A stretch of DNA of 64,000 bases from Chitinimonas arctica. Its GTDB lineage: Bacteria; Pseudomonadota; Gammaproteobacteria; Burkholderiales; Chitinimonadaceae. Each line of letters starts with the position of its first letter. Position 1 is the first letter of the stretch. The notes beneath the pieces were generated by a model. The model did no database searches. It worked only from the letters and a program-made list of their open reading frames with translations, and was not told the DNA's origin. Below are positions 32,093 to 41,226 of this stretch, in pieces. The DNA lies in the NCBI RefSeq assembly GCF_007431345.1, contig NZ_CP041730.1, forward strand, positions 2,232,001-2,296,000. The letters are read 5' to 3'. The translations under genes and the position numbers were made by a program.

Positions 32093-33114
32093 TTCATCGG
32101 TTGGAAAAAATTCGCTTGGCTACGGTTTATGGCCAACGAATACAACGTCTATGGCGGGAAGCAGCAACCAAGTACTTACTAGACAACAGCAACATGCCAT
32201 CCATCGATCAGACCGCCTTGCATTTTCGGCAGCTGGATGAATTTATCGGTGACGTTCCGCTGGACAAGCTACACGATGAAACATTACAGCCCTTTATTAG
32301 CTCCCGATTGGCTGAAGGCGTAAGCAATCGAACAGTCAATATTGCACTAGAACGCGTTAGACGGGTTTTACGCTTAGCTGCTTTGAAATGGCGTGACGAA
32401 TTGGGCATGACCTGGCTGGAGACTCCCCCACTCTTGACGATGTTGGATGAGAAAGTCGATCAGCGCCCACCTTATCCGCTGTCATGGGTTGAGCAACGCA
32501 TTCTGATTGATACCTTGCCGGATCATTTAGCCCGTATGGCGTTGTACAAGCTGAATACCGGTTGTCGAGAGCAGGAGGTTTGTAAGCTGCGCTGGGACTG
32601 GGAAATTCCAGTACCGGAGGTCGGCCGTAGCGTTTTTCTGATCCCTTGGAATTTTGGGGGACGCACCAAGAAAAACGGCGTGAAGAACAAGGACGATAGG
32701 CTTGTCGTTCTCAATGACGTGGCTTGGTCGATTGTTCAAGGCCAGCGAGGCAAGGATGAGGAATGGGTTTTTCCCTACGAAGGCCGTGCTTTACATCGTA
32801 TGAATGATACGGCTTGGAAAAAGGGGCGTAAGCGGGCAGCGCGGAAGTTTGAGGAGGAATTTCACACCGCCGCCCCAGCAGGCTATGCCTGCCTTCGCAT
32901 TCACGACCTTAAGCACACCTTCGGGCGTCGCTTACGGGCAGCGGGGGTTAGCTTTGAAGATAGGCAAGTTTTGCTGGGCCATAGGTCCGACAGCGTGACG
33001 ACGCACTACTCGGCAGCAGAACTCGACGATTTGATCGAGGCAGCCAACAAGGTTGCAAGCACCGAGTCACGCAAAAGTCCCACGCTAACTTTGCTGAAAA
33101 GAAAAAACGGCTAG
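31960..33114 (+). CDS. int: Tyrosine recombinase, prophage integrase
   Basis: The 384-residue protein has an N-terminal arm- and core-binding region, then the catalytic domain. Active-site residues are R203 (GCREQE), H315 and the nucleophile Y350 (TTHYSAAEL), with H341 in LGHRS. The usual arginine of the HxxR motif is lysine (HDLK, K318); my recollection is that some phage integrases also have this change, and the rest of the motif is kept. It joins phage and host attachment sites, here almost surely in the tRNA-Pro gene whose 3' end starts 40 bp beyond its stop. An AAGGAAAG site precedes the ATG. Confidence 0.95.
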   Translation: MGRKTITGLQFRYGLWYIDKQVKGHGRICESTGTSDREEAERYLIHRLEKIRLATVYGQRIQRLWREAATKYLLDNSNMPSIDQTALHFRQLDEFIGDVPLDKLHDETLQPFISSRLAEGVSNRTVNIALERVRRVLRLAALKWRDELGMTWLETPPLLTMLDEKVDQRPPYPLSWVEQRILIDTLPDHLARMALYKLNTGCREQEVCKLRWDWEIPVPEVGRSVFLIPWNFGGRTKKNGVKNKDDRLVVLNDVAWSIVQGQRGKDEEWVFPYEGRALHRMNDTAWKKGRKRAARKFEEEFHTAAPAGYACLRIHDLKHTFGRRLRAAGVSFEDRQVLLGHRSDSVTTHYSAAELDDLIEAANKVASTESRKSPTLTLLKRKNG

Positions 33115-33153
33115 AGGTCGCATCCCTAACCGCTTGATTTTACTAGGCATTTC

Positions 33154-33230
33154 TGGTCGGCGTGAGAGGATTCGAACCTCCGACCCCCTGCTCCCGAAGC
33201 AGGTGCGCTACCAGGCTGCGCCACACGCCG
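33154..33230 (-). tRNA. tRNA-Pro (CGG)
   Basis: A 77-nt tRNA gene whose transcript begins CGGCGTGTGGCGCAGC and ends TCACGCCGACCA, with CCA encoded. The anticodon loop TTCGGGA gives anticodon CGG (33,194-33,196), flanked by a five-base-pair stem CCTGC/GCAGG. The T arm carries GGTTCGAATCC. The acceptor stem pairs fully. The adjacent integrase suggests the 3' part of this gene is the attachment site; the tRNA is intact after integration. Confidence 0.97.
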
Positions 33231-33319
33231 ACTTGTCTTCGAACAAGCCGCGAATTATGGACGACAGCGATAAGCGCTGTAAAGTCCCCGGCGCGATTAT
33301 TCGTGCGCGGCGGATGCGC

Positions 33320-36223
33320 CTACGGCCTGCCCCGCAGCCATTCCACATAGGCATCCGGCGCCAGCGGCCGGGCGAAATGATAGCCCTGGGCCACGTCGCA
33401 ACCCTGTTCATGCAGAAAAGCCAGCTGCTCGGCCGTTTCCACGCCTTCCGCCACCACGGTCAGCTTGAGGCTCTGGCCGATGCGGACCACGGCGCTGGCC
33501 AAGGCCCTATCCTCCTCGTCATTGGCCAGGTTGCGGACAAAGCTCTGATCCAACTTCAGCTCACTGACCGGAAAGCGCTTGAGATAGCCCAGGCTGGAAT
33601 AACCGGTTCCAAAATCATCCACCGCCAGCTTCACGCCCATCTCGTCGAGCGCATGCAATGCCTCCAGCGTCTGGTCGTTGCGCATCATCATCAGGCTCTC
33701 GGTTATCTCCAAGGTCAGGCGGCTGGGGGGAAGCCCATGCCTTAGCAGGGTATCGGCCACCATGGTCGGCACGCTGCCGTGGCGGAACTGGCGGGCGGAC
33801 AGATTGACCGAGACATGCGGCGGCGCCTGGCCTGCTTCCTGCCACATCGCCATTTGCCGGCAAGCTTCGTCCAGCACCCAGCTGCCGACCGCATCGATCA
33901 GGCCGCTTTCTTCCGCGATGGGGATAAATCGCGCCGGCGGCACCATGCCCCATTGCGGATGCTGCCAGCGCACCAGCGCTTCGACGCCGAAAAGCTGATT
34001 GCTGGCGATATGTACCTGCGGCTGGTAGTGCAACAGCAATTCGTTGCGGTCCAGCGCCAGGCGCAGGGCGGCTTCCACTTCCAGGCGTTCGGCCGCATCC
34101 TCGTCCATATTGCGCTGGTAGAAGCAGAAGGCATTGCGGCCCAGTTCCTTGGCGCGGTACATGGCGGCATCGGCATGCTTGAACAGGCTGTCGTAGTCCG
34201 CGCCATCGTCCGGAAACAGCGCAATGCCGACACTGGCGGAACCATTCAGGGTGAGGCCGTCGAATTCGATCTTTTCGGCCGCCGCCAGTATCAGTTTTTC
34301 GGCCACGGCCGCCGCGCCGGCCACGTCGCAATCGTTCAGCAACAGCACGAATTCGTCGCCGCCCTGGCGGCACACGGTATCGGACTCGCGCACCACGCCC
34401 TCCAGGCGGCGGGCCATGGTCATCAACAGGCGATCGCCGACCGCGTGCCCCAGCGAATCATTGATGGTCTTGAAGCGGTCCAGGTCAACGAACATCAGGG
34501 CCAAGGGACTGCCGGAACGAAGGGAGCGGGCGAGCGCCAGTTCGACCCGGTCGGCGAACAGCGAGCGATTGGGCAGGCCGGTCAGGGGGTCGTAGAAGGC
34601 CAGCGTGTGGACGCGCGCTTCGGCTTCGCGGTGTTCGATGGCGATGCCGATCAGGTGGGTGCAGGCATCCACCACGCGCCGATGGAAATCATCGGGCGGG
34701 CCGGCGATCCGGTAGTAGAGCGCGAAGGTGCCCAGCACCCTGCCGTCGCTGCCATGCACCGGCGTGGCCCAGCATGCCGCCAAGCCGCAGGATAGGGCCA
34801 GTTGCCGATAGTCGGTCCAGAGCGGGTCGTTGGCGATATCGTGCACTTCCACCGAACGGTCGAAATAGGCCGCCGTGCCGCAGGATCCGGCACGTGGACC
34901 GATGGGAATACCGTCCAGGGCCTGTATAAAGTGCTCAGGCAGCGAAGGCGCCGCGCCGTGGCGGAAATGGTCGTCCTCCATCAGCAGGATAGTGCAATGG
35001 ACCTCCGGCGCGAGCCGTTCCACACCTTGGGCAGTCAGCTCCAGCACATGTTCCAGCGGAAAACCGGCAGCCAGGCCTTCCAACAGGTCGTGCTGCAGCC
35101 CCAGCAAGCCTTCGGCCCGCACCTGTTCGCGGATATTGCGGGCATAGGCGACGATGAATTCCTCGCCATCGAAGGACAGATGGGTCGCATGGACTTCCAG
35201 CGGCACGGTCTGGCCATCGCTGGCCTGGATATGCACCCGGAAGCTCTCCGCGCCCGAGCGTTTGATCTGCTCCCAGCGCAGGCGCCAATCGGCCTCCTGC
35301 ATGGGTGCGGAAAACTCCCAGATGGGGTGGCCCAGTACCTGGTCCGGCGGGCGCTGCAGCATACGGCAGGCGAACACGTTGGCATCGCGTATCTGGCCGC
35401 TGCCGGTAATCCAGATCGCGGCGATATGGGCATGCTCAAAGGTATGGCGGGTCAGCCGCTGGCGCCGCTCGGCCTCGGTCTGGCGGCCGATATCGTGGAT
35501 GATGGAGTAGAGCAGCGGCCGGCCGCCCACCGAGATCGGATTGGAATGCACTTCGACATCGCGCACCTCGCCGCTTTTCAGCCGATGGCGAAAGACAAAG
35601 TGGTTGCAGGACTCCGACTTGGCCCGTTCGATCTCGCGGGCGATTTCCGCCTCGTTCAAGGTATTGATCTGGCGGATGTTCAGCTGGGTGAATTCTTCTG
35701 CGCTGTAGCCGTAGTAGCTACGGGCCGCGGCATTGGCGGCCACGATACCGCCACTGTCCGGTGCGATCATCAGTTTGACCGCGTGACTGCGTTCGAATAC
35801 TTCCCGGTAGGTTCGTTCGCTTTCGCTCAGCGCTTGCTCGGCGGCCTTGCGCCAACTGATATCGGTGACGAAGGCGGTGGCGCCGCTATAGTGGCCGGCC
35901 TCGTCGAACAATGGCGCGGTCACCAGCTCTGCCCAGAACCGCTCGCCATCCAGGCGGCGAAAAAGAAATTCGTGGGTCTCGCGCACGCCGCTGCGACGGC
36001 GTTCCACATTGTTGGCAGCGGCAGGGCGCTGCGACTCGTCCATGAAATCCCACATCGGCCTGCCCAGCAATGCAGCTTGGCTGCCACCCAGCATCTCGGC
36101 CATGCGCGGGTTCAGGTAAAGCGTGCGGTTATCGGTATCGATGACCCAAACGCCGTTGCCGGACTCCTCGACCAGGCGACGGAACAATTCGGGTGGATAC
36201 GGCAGAGGCGCGGCTTCGCTCAT
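33320..36223 (-). CDS. PAS/GAF sensor with GGDEF and EAL domains
   Basis: This 967-residue protein controls cyclic di-GMP. In order it has PAS domains at about 12-125, 135-250 and 255-370, a GAF domain at about 385-535, a GGDEF domain with intact GGDEF (621-625), and an EAL domain with VEALVRW (EAL 748-750) and DDFGTGYSS (869-877). Both catalytic motifs are complete, so it may make and degrade c-di-GMP, though in such hybrids often one activity dominates. No membrane segment is visible, so it is probably cytosolic. The ATG at 36,223 precedes the first PAS; a longer frame has no support. Confidence 0.92.
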   Translation of the reverse strand: MSEAAPLPYPPELFRRLVEESGNGVWVIDTDNRTLYLNPRMAEMLGGSQAALLGRPMWDFMDESQRPAAANNVERRRSGVRETHEFLFRRLDGERFWAELVTAPLFDEAGHYSGATAFVTDISWRKAAEQALSESERTYREVFERSHAVKLMIAPDSGGIVAANAAARSYYGYSAEEFTQLNIRQINTLNEAEIAREIERAKSESCNHFVFRHRLKSGEVRDVEVHSNPISVGGRPLLYSIIHDIGRQTEAERRQRLTRHTFEHAHIAAIWITGSGQIRDANVFACRMLQRPPDQVLGHPIWEFSAPMQEADWRLRWEQIKRSGAESFRVHIQASDGQTVPLEVHATHLSFDGEEFIVAYARNIREQVRAEGLLGLQHDLLEGLAAGFPLEHVLELTAQGVERLAPEVHCTILLMEDDHFRHGAAPSLPEHFIQALDGIPIGPRAGSCGTAAYFDRSVEVHDIANDPLWTDYRQLALSCGLAACWATPVHGSDGRVLGTFALYYRIAGPPDDFHRRVVDACTHLIGIAIEHREAEARVHTLAFYDPLTGLPNRSLFADRVELALARSLRSGSPLALMFVDLDRFKTINDSLGHAVGDRLLMTMARRLEGVVRESDTVCRQGGDEFVLLLNDCDVAGAAAVAEKLILAAAEKIEFDGLTLNGSASVGIALFPDDGADYDSLFKHADAAMYRAKELGRNAFCFYQRNMDEDAAERLEVEAALRLALDRNELLLHYQPQVHIASNQLFGVEALVRWQHPQWGMVPPARFIPIAEESGLIDAVGSWVLDEACRQMAMWQEAGQAPPHVSVNLSARQFRHGSVPTMVADTLLRHGLPPSRLTLEITESLMMMRNDQTLEALHALDEMGVKLAVDDFGTGYSSLGYLKRFPVSELKLDQSFVRNLANDEEDRALASAVVRIGQSLKLTVVAEGVETAEQLAFLHEQGCDVAQGYHFARPLAPDAYVEWLRGRP

Positions 36224-36284
36224 CGCTCGGCGTTGAGATAGGTGGGATGCTACATCATAGGGTGAAATCCGGCGGGGTGCCGGC

Positions 36285-36467
36285 TCAGACCAATAGCCGC
36301 TCGACAAACAAGCCCAACACCATCACTACCAGCAAGGCCACGGTGATATTGCGCAGCCAGCCGCGGGCACGCTGCCAGAACAGGTCGCCGGTACGGTGCT
36401 GCTTCCAGAGGCAGTAAGCCCATAGCACGACGATCAGGATGAAAAGCACGCGCAGCAAGGGAAACAT
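36285..36467 (-). CDS. Small inner-membrane protein downstream of lpxC
   Basis: A 60-residue protein with two membrane helices (LLRVLFILIVVLWAYCLW and ITVALLVVMVLGLFVERLL) joined by a basic loop. Ten bases separate it from the lpxC stop, so it is probably co-transcribed with lpxC. Its function is unknown; unusual composition and clean start make a real gene likely. Confidence 0.62.
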   Translation of the reverse strand: MFPLLRVLFILIVVLWAYCLWKQHRTGDLFWQRARGWLRNITVALLVVMVLGLFVERLLV

Positions 36468-36476
36468 GGCTGGGCC

Positions 36477-37394
36477 TCAGATCCGCGCCGGGGTGTAGCG
36501 ATGGAACGCGGCGGGTGCGGTATCGGCATTGTCGAAGCTGGCGTACTCCCAGGCTTCCGGGTCGGCCAGCAGGGCACGCAGCAGCTTGTTGTTCATGGCA
36601 TGGCCGGACTTGAACCCCTCGAAGGCGGCGATCAGCGGATGACCGAGGATATAGAGGTCGCCGATGGCATCGAGCACCTTGTGCCGGACAAATTCGTCCT
36701 CGAAGCGCAGGCCTTCCTGGTTCAGCACCTTGTACTCGTCCAGCACGATGGCGTTTTCCATGCTGCCGCCCTGGCCCAGATTATGGGCGCGCATATATTC
36801 CACTTCATGCATAAAGCCGAAGGTACGGGCGCGGGCGATTTCCTTGATGTAGGAGGTATCAGCGAAGTCCAGCTCCACCGTCTGGGCTGCCTTCTGAAAG
36901 GCGGGATGCTTGAATTCTATGGTCAGCTTGACCTTGTAGCCCTCGTGCGGCAACAGGCGTACCCATTTGTCGCCCTCGATGGCTTCCACCGGTTTGAGCA
37001 CGCGGATATAGCGCTTGCGGGCCGGCTTCTGCTCGCGCACGCCGGCTTGTTGCACCAGATAGAGAAAGGGCGCGGCGCTGCCATCCATGATGGGCATTTC
37101 GGAAGCGGTCACATCCACCAGGACATTATCGATGCCCAGGCCGGCCAAGGCCGACATCAGATGTTCGATGGTCGCCACTCGCACGCCATCCTTCACCAAC
37201 GTGGAGGAAAGCCGCGTGTCGTTGACCAGCTCGGGGCCCACCCGCAGTGTGGGACGTTCGGGCAGATCGGCCCGTCGGAATACGATGCCGCTATCGGCAG
37301 CCGCCGGGGACAGGGTCAGCTCGACCTTTTCGCCGGAATGGAGGCCCACGCCTACGGCGCGGATCGATTCTTTCAGGGTTCGTTGGTAGATCAT
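36477..37394 (-). CDS. lpxC: UDP-3-O-acyl-N-acetylglucosamine deacetylase
   Basis: LpxC removes the N-acetyl group in the committed step of lipid A synthesis. The 305-residue product begins MIYQRTLKESIRAVGVGLHS, the family start, and has the zinc-binding histidines in TIEHLMSALAGLGIDN and HKVLDAIGDLYILGHPL. Length is normal. The start at 37,394 is chosen by family alignment rather than the GTG-type extension at 37,412. lpxC next to ftsZ at the end of the dcw cluster is usual in proteobacteria. Confidence 0.96.
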   Translation of the reverse strand: MIYQRTLKESIRAVGVGLHSGEKVELTLSPAAADSGIVFRRADLPERPTLRVGPELVNDTRLSSTLVKDGVRVATIEHLMSALAGLGIDNVLVDVTASEMPIMDGSAAPFLYLVQQAGVREQKPARKRYIRVLKPVEAIEGDKWVRLLPHEGYKVKLTIEFKHPAFQKAAQTVELDFADTSYIKEIARARTFGFMHEVEYMRAHNLGQGGSMENAIVLDEYKVLNQEGLRFEDEFVRHKVLDAIGDLYILGHPLIAAFEGFKSGHAMNNKLLRALLADPEAWEYASFDNADTAPAAFHRYTPARI

Positions 37395-37693
37395 GGACGA
37401 CGGTACTCGCAACTCAGGCAGTAACAGATTCTGCCATATCGGAATGCTAGTTTCGATTGATCCTAACTATCACCAACTTTAAGCAAGGCTAAGCGCCTCG
37501 CGCAGCACGTGTCGTTCGCACGCCGGGTATGCCCCCTCGCCGTAGCCCCCCCATCCCTGATAGTTTCGTTTGCGTACTTGCCGGTCGAAGACGACCTGCA
37601 ACCACGGTTTAACTTTTGCCAGAGCAAAAGCCGAAACCCAGATGGATCCACGGTGAGGACGATCAATACCTCAATTGCTTAATTAACTTTAGT
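37395..37693. other. Gap between ftsZ and lpxC
   Basis: About 300 bp with no gene I can support. The leftward lpxC promoter should lie here, but no convincing -35/-10 pair stands out. A short T-rich stretch directly after ftsZ lacks a proper hairpin. Confidence 0.4.
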
Positions 37694-38875
37694 TCAATCC
37701 GCCTGCTTGCGCAAAAAGGCCGGGATATCCATATCGCCGCCAGCAAATACGGTTCCGCGCGGCGATTCCACCGCAGCACCGACCGTACTGGTACGGCGGC
37801 TGTTGCGGAATACAGCGGGCTGGTCGTATTGCTCGTAGTCCATTACTGCCGCGATATCGTCCGTGCCGGTACGTTGCACCACGTGCAGGTTCGGCATCTT
37901 CTTCGATTCACGGCCGCCCAGGCCGGTCGCTACCAAGGTAACCCGGATCTTGTCGCCCATGTTTTCGTCAAAAGCGGTACCGAAGATGATGCGGGCATCC
38001 TCAGCGGTGTAGGCCTTGACGGTTTCCATCACCTCATGGACTTCGCGCATTTTCAGGCTGTAGTCGGCGGTGATATTGACCAGCACGCCACGGGCGCCAT
38101 TCAGGCTGATGTCTTCCAGCAGCGGGCTGGCCACGGCGGCCTCGGCGGCGATGCGGGCACGATCCACCCCTTCGGCATGGGCGGAACCCATCATGGCCAT
38201 GCCCATCTCGGTCATGACCGCCTTGACGTCGGCGAAGTCGACGTTGACCAGGCCAGGTACGTTGATGATTTCGGCGATCCCGGCAACCGCGCCCTTCAGC
38301 ACATCGTCGGCAGCCTTGAAGGCATCCTTGAAGGACACATCCTCGCCCAGCACCTGCATCAGGCGCTCGTTGGGGATAATGATCAGCGAATCGACATACT
38401 TCTGCAGCTCGTCGATGCCATTCTGCGCGGCCTTCTGGCGCTTGCCTTCGAATGCGAAGGGACGGGTGACCACACCCACGGTCAGGATGCCTTTTTCGCG
38501 GGCGATCTCGGCCACGATGGGAGCAGCGCCGGTACCGGTGCCGCCACCCATGCCGGCGGTGATAAAGATCATATCCGCGCCGTCCAGCATCTCGGCGATG
38601 CGGACGCGGTCTTCTTCGGCCGCGGCGCGGCCGACATCCGGGTTGGCGCCGGCGCCCAGGCCCTTGGTCAGAGTGCCGCCCAACTGCACGACGTTGTCCG
38701 CACGGTTGCGCTTGAGTGCCTGTGCGTCGGTATTGGCGCAGATGAACTCCACGCCGGTTACCCCGGCTTCAATCATGTGGTCCACCGCGTTGCCGCCGCA
38801 ACCACCTACACCGATAACCTTGATCCTGGCTACCGGAACGATATCCTGCGCTGCTTCCAGGAATGAAATTGGCAT
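37694..38875 (-). CDS. ftsZ: Cell division GTPase FtsZ
   Basis: FtsZ polymerises at midcell to form the division ring. The 393-residue protein has the N-terminal nucleotide-binding start (VIGVGGCGGNAVDHM), the tubulin signature GMGGGTGTGAAP, and the conserved C-terminal tail ending DIPAFLRKQAD that contacts FtsA and ZipA. It lies 123 bp downstream of ftsA. Confidence 0.99.
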   Translation of the reverse strand: MPISFLEAAQDIVPVARIKVIGVGGCGGNAVDHMIEAGVTGVEFICANTDAQALKRNRADNVVQLGGTLTKGLGAGANPDVGRAAAEEDRVRIAEMLDGADMIFITAGMGGGTGTGAAPIVAEIAREKGILTVGVVTRPFAFEGKRQKAAQNGIDELQKYVDSLIIIPNERLMQVLGEDVSFKDAFKAADDVLKGAVAGIAEIINVPGLVNVDFADVKAVMTEMGMAMMGSAHAEGVDRARIAAEAAVASPLLEDISLNGARGVLVNITADYSLKMREVHEVMETVKAYTAEDARIIFGTAFDENMGDKIRVTLVATGLGGRESKKMPNLHVVQRTGTDDIAAVMDYEQYDQPAVFRNSRRTSTVGAAVESPRGTVFAGGDMDIPAFLRKQAD

Positions 38876-38998
38876 TGCGCTCTCCTCTTTGCCCGAACTT
38901 AAATATCAAAAAACCGGAAAATCCTGCGCTGCAAAATCAGCCACGCGGGTACGCTGCGCCAGCTTCGGCGCGGGTAGCGGGCTTATTCGCCGACGCCG

Positions 38999-40243
38999 CT
39001 AGAAATTACCTTGCAGCCACGTCTTCATACGTTCGACCAGGCCGCCCAGACCGGCGCCCTGCATCGTCTTGAAACCATTGCGCTGAGCCTGTTGCCTACC
39101 CAGCAGGAGCAAACCCACGGCGGTGGAGAAGCGGGGGTTTTTCACCACTTCGGCCAGGCCACCCACGTATTTCGGTACACCCAGCCGCACCGGCAGGTGG
39201 AATACCTCTTCGCCCAGTTCGACCATGCCTTGCATCTGTGCCGAACCACCGGTGATCACGATGCCGCTGGACAGCTGCTCCTCGAAACCGGAACGGCGTA
39301 GTTCGGCCTGCACCAGCGCATACAGTTCTTCCACGCGCGGTTCGATCACTTCGGCCAGCGTCTGGCGATTGAGCTGGCGCGGTCCGCGTTCGCCCACGCC
39401 GGGCACTTCGATCATCTGCTGCGGATCGGCCAGCTGGCGCAGCGCGATGCCATGGGCCCGCTTGATGTCTTCGGCTTCCTTGGTCGGGGTGCGCAGCGCC
39501 ATGGCGATATCGTTGGTGATCTGGTCGCCGGCGATGGGAATCACCGCCGTATGGCGGATGGAACCGTCGCAGAACACCGCGATATCGGTGGTACCGCCGC
39601 CGATATCGATCAGGCAGACGCCCAGTTCCTTTTCATCCTCGCTCAGCACGCTCATGGCGCTGGCCAAGGGTTGCAGGATCAGGTCGGTCATCTCCAGCCC
39701 GCAGCGGCGCACGCACTTGGTGATGTTCTGCGCGGCCGAGATGGCGCCGGTCACGATATGCACCTTCACTTCCAGGCGCACACCGCTCATGCCCAGGGGT
39801 TCCTTTACATCTTCCTGGCCATCGATGATGAATTCCTGGGTGAGGATGTGCAGGATCTGGTGTTCGGTGGGGATATTCACCGCCCGCGCGGTCTCGATCA
39901 CGCGATCCACATCGGCCTGGGTGACTTCCTTGTCCTTGATGGCCACCATGCCGTGCGAGTTGAAGCTGCGGATATGGCTGCCGGCAATGCCTGTCAGCAC
40001 TTCGCGGATCTTGCAGTCGGCCATCAGCTCGGCCTCTTCCAAGGCACGCTGGATGGCGCCCACGGTGGATTCAATATTGACCACCACGCCTTTTTTCAAG
40101 CCCTTCGAAGGTGCCTGGCCCAGACCGATGATTTCCATACGGCCGTCCGGCAGCACTTCGGCCACCAGGGCGACGATCTTCGACGTACCGATGTCGAGGC
40201 CGACCAGCAGGTTCTTCGTTGTATTCGGTTTGTTCACCGTCAT
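38999..40243 (-). CDS. ftsA: Cell division actin-like protein FtsA
   Basis: The 414-residue protein is the membrane tether of FtsZ. The actin-like ATPase motifs are present: LDIGTSKIVALVAE near the start, IDIGGGTTDIAVF in the middle, and GIVITGGSAQMQGM near the end. It ends in an amphipathic helix (GLVERMKTWLQGNF) that binds the membrane. Position between ftsQ and ftsZ is canonical. Confidence 0.98.
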   Translation of the reverse strand: MTVNKPNTTKNLLVGLDIGTSKIVALVAEVLPDGRMEIIGLGQAPSKGLKKGVVVNIESTVGAIQRALEEAELMADCKIREVLTGIAGSHIRSFNSHGMVAIKDKEVTQADVDRVIETARAVNIPTEHQILHILTQEFIIDGQEDVKEPLGMSGVRLEVKVHIVTGAISAAQNITKCVRRCGLEMTDLILQPLASAMSVLSEDEKELGVCLIDIGGGTTDIAVFCDGSIRHTAVIPIAGDQITNDIAMALRTPTKEAEDIKRAHGIALRQLADPQQMIEVPGVGERGPRQLNRQTLAEVIEPRVEELYALVQAELRRSGFEEQLSSGIVITGGSAQMQGMVELGEEVFHLPVRLGVPKYVGGLAEVVKNPRFSTAVGLLLLGRQQAQRNGFKTMQGAGLGGLVERMKTWLQGNF

Positions 40244-40297
40244 TCTCCAGACTGCTTAACTGCATTGCACCGCGCCCAAGGGCCCGGCACTTGCCAT

Positions 40298-41041
40298 TCA
40301 GGCCGCTTTTTCACGCGCCTTTGCTGTATTAGGATTGTTCACCATGCCGGCTGGCAGCCGCACGGCGAACCCATTCGGATAACGCAGATCCACATACACC
40401 ACCGGGCGTTTCAAAATCGCCAGGGTGCTGGGATACGCCTTGATGAACTTGCTTAGTCGCGCGTCCACGTCATCCCGTCCAATCTCCACCGTCAGGGTGT
40501 GATCCAGCTCCACCCGCCAGGCCCGCCGTGCCGACAGCCATACATGGCTGGGCTTGCGTTGCATATTCGCCAGACGGTCGCGAAAGTTGATATAGCCGCG
40601 TGCCATATCCGCTTCGCTCCCTTCCGGTCCCTCCAGCACCGGCAGCGGTTCGTTGCTGGCGGCGTCAAATCGTTCACCCAAGGTATTCACCAGGCCCACC
40701 GAACCCCAGCGAGCCAAGGCCACATGCTCCTCGATGCTGACGTCCAGCCGGTCGGGCCAGCGGCGCCGCAGGCTGACCTGGCGTACCCAGGGCAGCTTCT
40801 CGAAGGCGGAGCGGGTCTTGTTCAGGTCCAGCGTAAAAAAAGTCCCGCGTAGTTCATTTCGCACGATGTACTGCAACTGCTCCCGCGTGACATGGGCCAG
40901 CGTCCCATCCACCTTGATCTGGCGGACGGGGAACAGCGGCGAGTGCACGACCACCAGCAGGGCTGCATAAAGAAACAGCAGCACGGCGAGGCCGAAAAGC
41001 AGGTTCGCCAACCAGTTCAGTATTTGTGGCCTATCCCACAC
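40298..41041 (-). CDS. ftsQ: Cell division protein FtsQ
   Basis: A 247-residue protein with one N-terminal membrane helix (LLFGLAVLLFLYAALLVVV) and a periplasmic POTRA domain (VRQIKVDGTLAHVTREQLQ), followed by the beta domain that contacts FtsB and FtsL. FtsQ is the central recruiter of the late divisome. It is separated from ddlB by 185 bp holding a dispersed repeat. Confidence 0.96.
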   Translation of the reverse strand: MWDRPQILNWLANLLFGLAVLLFLYAALLVVVHSPLFPVRQIKVDGTLAHVTREQLQYIVRNELRGTFFTLDLNKTRSAFEKLPWVRQVSLRRRWPDRLDVSIEEHVALARWGSVGLVNTLGERFDAASNEPLPVLEGPEGSEADMARGYINFRDRLANMQRKPSHVWLSARRAWRVELDHTLTVEIGRDDVDARLSKFIKAYPSTLAILKRPVVYVDLRYPNGFAVRLPAGMVNNPNTAKAREKAA

Positions 41042-41140
41042 GGCGTAATGTTTCCTCTGGGGTTACGTTTAGTCGCGCCAAGCAAAGCTCGGCGAGATCC
41101 ACCTTTAGTGCATATCGGCCGTGTGCCCTTAATTGAGCCC

Positions 41141-41175
41141 ACTCCCCCCGCCCTCGCCGCCGCGAGGGAGCCTCG
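41141..41175 (+). repeat. Dispersed repeat, copy 1
   Basis: A 35-bp sequence identical to 55,496-55,530, in the same orientation. It contains a perfect 7-bp hairpin CCCTCGC-CGCC-GCGAGGG. After it comes CGCTCGTTAG, also found beyond copy 2. It lies in the ddlB-ftsQ gap and may be a REP-like extragenic element. Confidence 0.72.
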
Positions 41176-41226
41176 CTGACGCTCGTTAGTGGTTCTGGGT
41201 GGCCGATGCTGTTGCTCCACATGTCT

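Larger units (their letters stand above)
1..33156. mobile_element. Lambdoid siphovirus prophage (left end outside window)
   Basis: A continuous set of phage genes runs from the window start to the integrase: repressor switch, replication O and P, terminase, head, tail, lysis and integrase. The integrase lies beside the 3' end of a tRNA-Pro gene, which is the usual target for this enzyme class. I searched the left part by eye for a second copy of the tRNA 3' end and found none, so attL is probably beyond position 1. All late gene types are represented and the ORFs are intact, so the element may be complete, but the left end cannot be judged. Two AT-rich cargo segments (1-508 and 15,149-17,723) differ in base use from the GC-rich phage backbone. 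Confidence 0.93.

Noticed and set aside
33134..33745. 203-residue plus-strand frame across tRNA and GGDEF/EAL gene
   Set aside because: It runs through the tRNA gene and opposite the well-supported sensor gene.
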